14,796 bases of DNA from CAYQAJ01 sp964415245 (GTDB taxonomy: Bacteria; Planctomycetota; Planctomycetia; Pirellulales; Pirellulaceae). The number at the start of each line of letters is the position of its first letter. Position 1 is the first letter of the stretch. The translations under genes were made by a program, and so were the position numbers. The stretch lies in assembly GCA_964415245.1 (NCBI GenBank), contig CAYQAJ010000115.1, forward strand, positions 1 to 14,796, read 5' to 3'. Of this stretch, positions 6,247 to 11,899 are shown in pieces. The notes below the pieces were generated by a model, which was given only the letters and a program-made list of their open reading frames with translations, did no database searches and was not told the origin of the DNA.

Positions 6247-7536
6247 ATGAGCGATTCCAACTCCTATTCGACCTCTCCGAGTCAGCCCGGCGACGTGCGG
6301 ATGCGCGGCTTTGCGCGGCGCACGACCGTCGATGCCGCGCTCGCCTGGCTCGATGGCCACACCGCGCCGCTGCCGACCGAGCGCGTGCCATTGCTCGAAG
6401 CGGCCGACCGAGTTCTGGCCAGCGAAGTGACGAGCCGCGTCGACGTGCCTGGTTTCGACCGCGCCATGATGGACGGATTCGCCGTGCGGGCCGCCGACAC
6501 CTCGGGCGCCACTCCCTACAACCCGCTGGAGCTGACGATCGCGGGCGAAATCTTGCCGGGCACTCGCTACGACGGAAAAGTGGGCGCCGGGCAAGCTGTG
6601 CGGATCATGACCGGCGCTCCGCTTCCCATCGGCGCCGATGCCGTGCTCCCCGCCGAGAAGGCCGAAGTTGCCGCCGCCGCCGAGAGTGGCGCATCCGCCG
6701 TGCCCGCCCGAGTCGCCGCGCTCGACGAAGTGTCGCCTGGCAAGAATGTGGGACTGCGCGGAGAGGACGTTCGCGCTGGCACGGTGGTGCTGCCGGCGCG
6801 GCGGCGATTGCGGCCGCAGGACGTGGGCGTACTTTCGTCCATCGGCGTGGCGGAGGTCGAGGTCGTGCGCCGCCCGCGCGTGCGGATCGTCGTCACCGGC
6901 AACGAGCTGCTTCCGCCCGGTTCGCCCCCCGAAAGCAATCGCATCGCCGATGCCAACGGCCCGATGCTCGCCGCGCTGGTGGCCCGCGACGGCGGCATTG
7001 TGCACAACCCCGGCATCGTGCCAGACGATCCCGACGCGATCCTTCAGGCCATGCGCGATCAGTGCGACGTGGTGCTGGTGTCGGGCGGGTCGAGCGTGGG
7101 GCGCGAAGACCATGCGCCCGTGCTGTTGGCGCGGCACGGCGAGCTGGCAATTCACGGTATCGCCATACGCCCCAGCAGTCCCGCCGGCATGGGGCGGCTC
7201 GACGGGCGGCTCGTATTTCTGCTCCCCGGCAATCCCGTGTCGTGTCTGTGTGCGTACGAGTTCTTCGCGGGCCGCGCGATTCGCGTTCTCGGCGGACGCA
7301 GCGTCGATTGGCCGTACCGAAGCGTGCGAATGCGGCTACGGCGCAAGCTCGTTTCAGCGGTGGGTCGCGTCGACTACGCTCGGGTTGCACTTGTCGATGG
7401 CGAAGTCGAACCGGTGGCGATCAGCGGCGCATCGATCCTCAGCTCCACGACGCGCGCCGACGGCTTTGTCATCGTGCCCGCCGACAGCGAGGGGTTTCCG
7501 TCCGGCGCCGAAGTAAAGGTGTACTTGTACAACTAA
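6247..7536 (+). CDS. moeA: Molybdopterin molybdenumtransferase MoeA (paralogue 1)
   Basis: 429 residues, the usual MoeA length. MoeA inserts molybdate (or tungstate) into adenylylated molybdopterin in the cytoplasm. Motifs: MMDGFAVRAAD (74-84), RIMTGAPLPIGAD (119-131), GEDVRAG (172-178), TGNEL (217-221), SGGSSVGREDH (279-289) and PGNPVS (327-332). The frame stays open further upstream to 5995, but that stretch encodes the intergenic tandem repeat, so the ATG at 6247, just after the candidate promoter, is preferred. Odd point: the KPGKP motif is replaced by RPSSP (308-312), removing both lysines. It is followed by the palindromic element at 7539-7661 and then a second, fused moeA in the same direction. 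The pair could be co-transcribed. Confidence 0.93.
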   Translation: MSDSNSYSTSPSQPGDVRMRGFARRTTVDAALAWLDGHTAPLPTERVPLLEAADRVLASEVTSRVDVPGFDRAMMDGFAVRAADTSGATPYNPLELTIAGEILPGTRYDGKVGAGQAVRIMTGAPLPIGADAVLPAEKAEVAAAAESGASAVPARVAALDEVSPGKNVGLRGEDVRAGTVVLPARRRLRPQDVGVLSSIGVAEVEVVRRPRVRIVVTGNELLPPGSPPESNRIADANGPMLAALVARDGGIVHNPGIVPDDPDAILQAMRDQCDVVLVSGGSSVGREDHAPVLLARHGELAIHGIAIRPSSPAGMGRLDGRLVFLLPGNPVSCLCAYEFFAGRAIRVLGGRSVDWPYRSVRMRLRRKLVSAVGRVDYARVALVDGEVEPVAISGASILSSTTRADGFVIVPADSEGFPSGAEVKVYLYN

Positions 7537-7538
7537 AA

Positions 7539-7661
7539 GCTTATCCAAAAACCGTCGGGGACTGGCTCATTTTGCGGAGCCGTTGGATACTGCACCGCCT
7601 TCCCGGACTCCGCGGAGCAAAATGTGCCTGTCCCCTTCTCTGGGACGGTTTTTGGATAAGC
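7539..7661. repeat. Nested palindromic element between the two moeA genes
   Basis: Perfect 18-base outer inverted repeats, GCTTATCCAAAAACCGTC at 7539-7556 and its complement at 7644-7661. They enclose an imperfect inner palindrome (7557-7635) that starts GGGGACTGGCTCATTTTGC and ends with the near-complement GCAAAATGTGCCTGTCCCC. The inner core read on the minus strand matches the ends of the element at 8804-8853. The element starts two bases after the moeA1 stop and ends one base before the next ATG. No open frame of note is inside. Confidence 0.9.
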
Positions 7662-7662
7662 G

Positions 7663-9678
7663 ATGCGCAAGATGTCGAAGCAAGAACAATTCCTTGACGT
7701 GATCGACCGCGACCTGGCCCAGCAGCGCTTCCACCAGGCGCTGAAACTCGCGCCGTTAGGTGAGGAGACGATCCCGCTTTCGGCCGCGCTGGGCCGCGTG
7801 CTCTGTCGCGACGTGGTGGCCCACGTCGATGTCCCCTCGTTCGACCGCTCGAACTACGACGGTTTCGCAGTCCGCGCCGCCGACACGTTTGGCGCCGCCG
7901 AGGAAACGCCGCGGCGACTGCGCCTACTGCCCGAAACCATCGCCAGCGCAGTCGTACCGAAAGTCGAAGTCGCTCCCGGCACCGCCGCGACGATCGCCAC
8001 CGGCGGCATGGTGCCCCGAGGCGCCGACGCCATCGTGATGGTCGAGCATGCCGACGAAGATGAGAAGAGCGGCGAGTTGCTCATCCGCCGCGCCGTCACG
8101 CCGGGGTTCGGCATCGCGTTCGCCGGAACCGACATCGCCGCCGGCGAAACCGTGCTCCGCCGCGGTGCGCTCCTCACCAGCCGTGAAACCGGCGTGCTGG
8201 CGGCCATCGGCGTCGATCGCGTAACCGTGTGGCGGCGGCCGCGCGTGGCAATTCTCTCCACCGGCGACGAGCTCATCGCGCCGGGCCAGCCGATGCGTCC
8301 TCCGCTGGTTTACGACTCGAATGCCCGCATCCTGGCCGATGCTGTCCGCGAGATGGGAGGCGAAGCGGTCGAGCTGGGCATCGTCGCCGACAATCTCGAC
8401 AGATTGAGGCAACAACTGAACGATTCCCTCGCTTCGTGCGACGTGGTCCTTCTTTCCGGCGGAACCAGCAAAGGGGCCGGCGATCTTTCGTACCGCGTCG
8501 CCAGCGAATTGCGCGATCCGGGCATCGTCGTTCACGGCGTCGCCCTCAAGCCCGGCAAACCGGTGTGCCTGGCGGCCAGCGGCGGCAAACCGGTGGTCGT
8601 GCTCCCGGGCTTCCCCACGTCGGCGATTTTCACGTTTCACGAGTTCGTCGCGCCGGTCATCCGTCGACTCGCCGGAGCGCCGCCCGACAGCCGATCGATC
8701 GTGCCGGCGCGACTGGCGGTGAAGGTGAACTCCGACCCCGGGCGAACCGAGTATTTGTTGGTGGGGCTGGTCGAGGCGACGCGCAACGAATCGCACCGCA
8801 AAAGGGGACAGGCACATTTTGCTCCGCAGACTGCGCAAAATGAGCCAGTCCCCGATCAAGAAAACCCTCGACTCGTTGCCTACCCCATGGGCAAAGGCTC
8901 CGGCTCCGTCACCACGTTCAGCCAGGCCGACGGCTTCATCACCGTCGGCCGCCACGAAGAGATCGTCGAAGCCGGGGCAATCGTGACCGTGCAGCTTCTG
9001 GGGCGCGATCTGCGCCCCGCCGATCTGGTCGTCATCGGCAGCCACTGCGTCGGGCTCGACTATCTGCTGGGCCGCATGCAGGAGTCGGGCTACTCCACCC
9101 GATTCCTCGCGGTCGGCTCGACGGCCGGGCTCGAAGCGGTGCGCCGCGAGCAGTGCGATCTGGCCGGCATCCACCTGCTCGACGCGGCCAGCGGAATCTA
9201 CAACAGCCCTTTCCTCACCGCCGACATGGAGCTCTTGCCCGGCTACGGGCGACAGCAGGGAGTCGTTTATCGCCGCGGCGATGCGCGGTTCGAAGGCAAG
9301 GCGGCGGCCGAGGCGGTGGATGCCGCAAAGCGCGACCCAAACTGCATCATGGTCAACCGCAACCAGGGGAGCGGCACGCGCATCCTCATTGACCAGCTCC
9401 TGGGCGACGCGCGGCCCGGCGGTTACGCGGTGCAGTCGCGCAGTCACAACGCGGTCGCCGCTGCCGTGGCGCAAGGCCGCGCCGATTGGGGAGTGGCGAT
9501 CGAGAACGTGGCCCAGCATGCGAAGCTCGGCTTTCTGCCCCTGGCGCGGGAAGAGTACGATTTCGCCGTCTCCCGCGCGCGAATGACGCGGCCCGCGGTG
9601 CAGGCATTCGCCCGATTGCTCGCCGACGAGCAGGTGCGAATCGCACTGGCCGCCATGGGTTTCGCTCCGTCGCAGTAG
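7663..9678 (+). CDS. moeA: MoeA (paralogue 2) fused to C-terminal PBP-like substrate-binding domain
   Basis: 671 residues. Residues 1-450 are a complete MoeA: SNYDGFAVRAAD (63-74), ATIATGGMVPRGAD (109-122), STGDEL (199-204), SGGTSKGAGD (265-274), KPGKP (296-300) and PGFPTSA (315-321). Residues about 451-671 form a PBP-like domain (Pfam PBP_like type), with GSTAGLEAVRREQCDLAGIH (485-504), NRNQGSGTRILIDQL (565-579) and SHNAVAAAVAQGRADWGVAI (594-613). That domain resembles molybdate- or LysR-type ligand-binding proteins but has no signal peptide, so it would act in the cytoplasm, perhaps binding the oxyanion. The fusion is known from archaea and several bacteria. Residues 381-397 are encoded by a palindromic repeat (8804-8853) in a loop of MoeA domain IV. 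The start may instead be the ATG at 7672. Neither has a ribosome-binding site, because the element ends just before them. Confidence 0.93.
   Translation: MRKMSKQEQFLDVIDRDLAQQRFHQALKLAPLGEETIPLSAALGRVLCRDVVAHVDVPSFDRSNYDGFAVRAADTFGAAEETPRRLRLLPETIASAVVPKVEVAPGTAATIATGGMVPRGADAIVMVEHADEDEKSGELLIRRAVTPGFGIAFAGTDIAAGETVLRRGALLTSRETGVLAAIGVDRVTVWRRPRVAILSTGDELIAPGQPMRPPLVYDSNARILADAVREMGGEAVELGIVADNLDRLRQQLNDSLASCDVVLLSGGTSKGAGDLSYRVASELRDPGIVVHGVALKPGKPVCLAASGGKPVVVLPGFPTSAIFTFHEFVAPVIRRLAGAPPDSRSIVPARLAVKVNSDPGRTEYLLVGLVEATRNESHRKRGQAHFAPQTAQNEPVPDQENPRLVAYPMGKGSGSVTTFSQADGFITVGRHEEIVEAGAIVTVQLLGRDLRPADLVVIGSHCVGLDYLLGRMQESGYSTRFLAVGSTAGLEAVRREQCDLAGIHLLDAASGIYNSPFLTADMELLPGYGRQQGVVYRRGDARFEGKAAAEAVDAAKRDPNCIMVNRNQGSGTRILIDQLLGDARPGGYAVQSRSHNAVAAAVAQGRADWGVAIENVAQHAKLGFLPLAREEYDFAVSRARMTRPAVQAFARLLADEQVRIALAAMGFAPSQ
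8804..8853 (+). repeat. Palindromic element inserted in frame inside moeA2
   Basis: A 19-base arm GGGGACAGGCACATTTTGC (8804-8822) and a near-complementary arm GCAAAATGAGCCAGTCCCC (8835-8853) flank a short inner hairpin (CGCAG, A, CTGCG at 8825-8835). Both arms match the inner core of the element at 7539-7661 in opposite orientation. Translated in the moeA2 frame it gives about 17 residues without a stop. Confidence 0.9.
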
Positions 9679-9690
9679 ATCGCCTCAATC

Positions 9691-9732
9691 GTCAGTTGCT
9701 GGTTGTCAGTTGCTGGCTGTAAGTTGCGGAAC
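9691..9732 (+). repeat. 14-base tandem repeat, three copies, heptamer-phased
   Basis: Units of consensus GTCAGTTGCTGGYT; the third is diverged (GTAAGTTGCGGAAC). Each unit is two heptamers. This is the first of three different arrays that fill most of the gap between moeA2 and the phosphatidyltransferase-like gene. Confidence 0.85.
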
Positions 9733-9767
9733 GTCCATATCGTCCATACTGTCCATACCGTCCACGA
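9732..9767 (+). repeat. 9-base tandem repeat, four copies (same unit as in the rpmG leader)
   Basis: Consensus NGTCCATAY, last copy degenerate. It is directly adjacent to the 14-base array and has the same unit, copy number and degenerate final copy (beginning CGTCCAC) as 2282-2317. Confidence 0.85.
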
Positions 9768-9775
9768 TACTCCGC

Positions 9776-9796
9776 CTGAAAACTGAAAACTTGGAC
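9776..9796 (+). repeat. 7-base tandem repeat, two and a half copies
   Basis: CTGAAAA twice, then a diverged unit CTTGGAC, ending six bases before the next start codon. Confidence 0.7.
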
Positions 9797-9801
9797 GGTG
9801 C

Positions 9802-10538
9802 ATGTCCCCTTCTCCGTACCAGCCCAGTGCCCGTCGCCCCATCGCCGACGCGTTTCGCCTCACCGCAAACGTGCCGGTGCGCATCTGCGTGCGGCTGGGC
9901 ATTCATCCCGACGCGGTCTCGTACTCGTCGCTGGTGGCATCGGCCGCGGCGGCGGTGTGCTTCTGGCAGTCGGGCAAGTATCCGGCGCTGCTCATTCCCG
10001 CCGCGCTCCTTTGTTATGTGCGGCTGTGGCTCAACATGCTCGACGGCATGGTGGCGCTCGCGTCGGGCAAGGCCAGCAAGCGGGGCGAAATTCTCAACGA
10101 GCTGCCCGACCGCATTTCCGATGTGCTTGTTTTCGTCGGTGCGGCCCACAGCGGCCTGTGCGCCGTGCTGGGCGGATATTGGGCAGCCATCTTCGCGCTA
10201 TTGACCGCCTACGTAGGCATGTTCGGCCAGGCGCTGGGCGTCGAGCGCCAGTTCGCGGGTGTGATGACCAAACCGTGGCGGATGGTCACGCTGCACGTGG
10301 GGGCATGGATCACGCTGGCCCTGATCTGGTGGGGCGGAGGCGAAGGTAACCTTTCCAAGATATCGTTCGCCGGCCTCACCGTACTCGATTGGACGTATCT
10401 CGTCGTCATCGCCGGCTGCGTACAGACGATCGCGCTCCGCTTGATGCGCATCCTGCGCGCTCTGCGCGAAAAGGAATCGGCCGCGAGAAACAAAGAAGCG
10501 ACTAACGAGGAATCGTCCGAATCAAGGGAATTCGATCC

Positions 10539-10542
<4 letters not shown>
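9802..10542 (+). CDS. CDP-alcohol phosphatidyltransferase-like membrane protein with altered signature
   Basis: 246 residues with several hydrophobic segments (about 42-54, 61-75, 106-122, 125-145, 162-178 and 195-212) and a charged C-terminal tail. The family transfers a phosphatidyl group from CDP-diacylglycerol to an alcohol at the inner membrane. The signature is DxxDGxxAR, eight residues, GxxxDxxxD. Here the matching region (78-103) keeps D81, G82, A85, G95 and D103. It has N78 and N99 in place of Asp and L86 in place of Arg, with an extra D107. Overall similarity and context support the family; activity is uncertain. The stop overlaps the cdsA start (ATGA), so the two are translationally coupled and CDP-diacylglycerol is the likely ligand. 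The start at 9802 has no clear ribosome-binding site. Its actual product (phosphatidylglycerophosphate, -serine, -inositol or other) cannot be read from the sequence. Confidence 0.85.
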
Positions 10543-11630
<1,088 letters not shown>

Positions 11631-11682
11631 CGTCGCTCGGTAGCCCGGTGCGGCGTTGCGGAGCAAGCTCCCAATCGCAAAA

Positions 11683-11724
11683 CACAAGTCACAAACAAAT
11701 TCCAACAACCAAATCCCAATGAGG
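11683..11724 (+). repeat. Degenerate heptamer-phased A/C-rich tract
   Basis: Six consecutive 7-base blocks with related starts (CACAAGT, CACAAAC, AAATTCC, AACAACC, AAATCCC, AATGAGG). The periodicity is visible but the units are diverged. Located between cdsA and the kinase gene. Confidence 0.55.
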
Positions 11725-11770
11725 CGATTCGACGGAGGCATACGGGGGTCGGGAATCAGCTACTCCTTTC

Positions 11771-11797
11771 CTTGGCGATCTTTGCGTTCTTCGCGGT
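11771..11797 (+). repeat. Degenerate 9-base tandem repeat, three copies
   Basis: Three 9-base units of pattern CTTNGCGNT, 100 bases before the kinase start. The remainder of the 11631-11899 gap shows no gene. Confidence 0.6.
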
Positions 11798-11861
11798 TGC
11801 ATTCGTTTCGATCGACGCTCTAATTCTACTTTTCACGCGTCCAAACCGGCGCAAAACCTGA

Positions 11862-11890
11862 CAGACATCCGGCCAACCAGGCAGTACAAT
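11862..11890 (+). promoter_or_regulatory. Candidate promoter for the Ser/Thr kinase gene
   Basis: CAGACA (11862-11867), 17-base spacer, TACAAT (11885-11890). The -10 context GTACAATC is identical to that at 717-724. Initiation would fall at about 11897, giving a nearly leaderless transcript with the ATG at 11900. Confidence 0.42.
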
Positions 11891-11899
11891 CCACTCTCC

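Noticed and set aside
6052..7155. 367-codon minus-strand frame opposite moeA1
   Set aside because: Antisense shadow of a clear MoeA, and it runs into the intergenic tandem repeat.
7539..7661. Reading the palindrome as a simple rho-independent terminator of moeA1
   Set aside because: Its T-runs lie within the paired arms rather than after the stem, and the same core occurs inside a coding region, so it is better described as a repeat element.
7924..9519. 531-codon minus-strand frame opposite moeA2
   Set aside because: Moco and PBP motifs are all on the plus strand. The antisense translation is compositionally biased and motif-free.
9691..9796. Possible CRISPR array
   Set aside because: The repeats are contiguous units of 7 to 14 bases with no unique spacers, and no cas genes are present.
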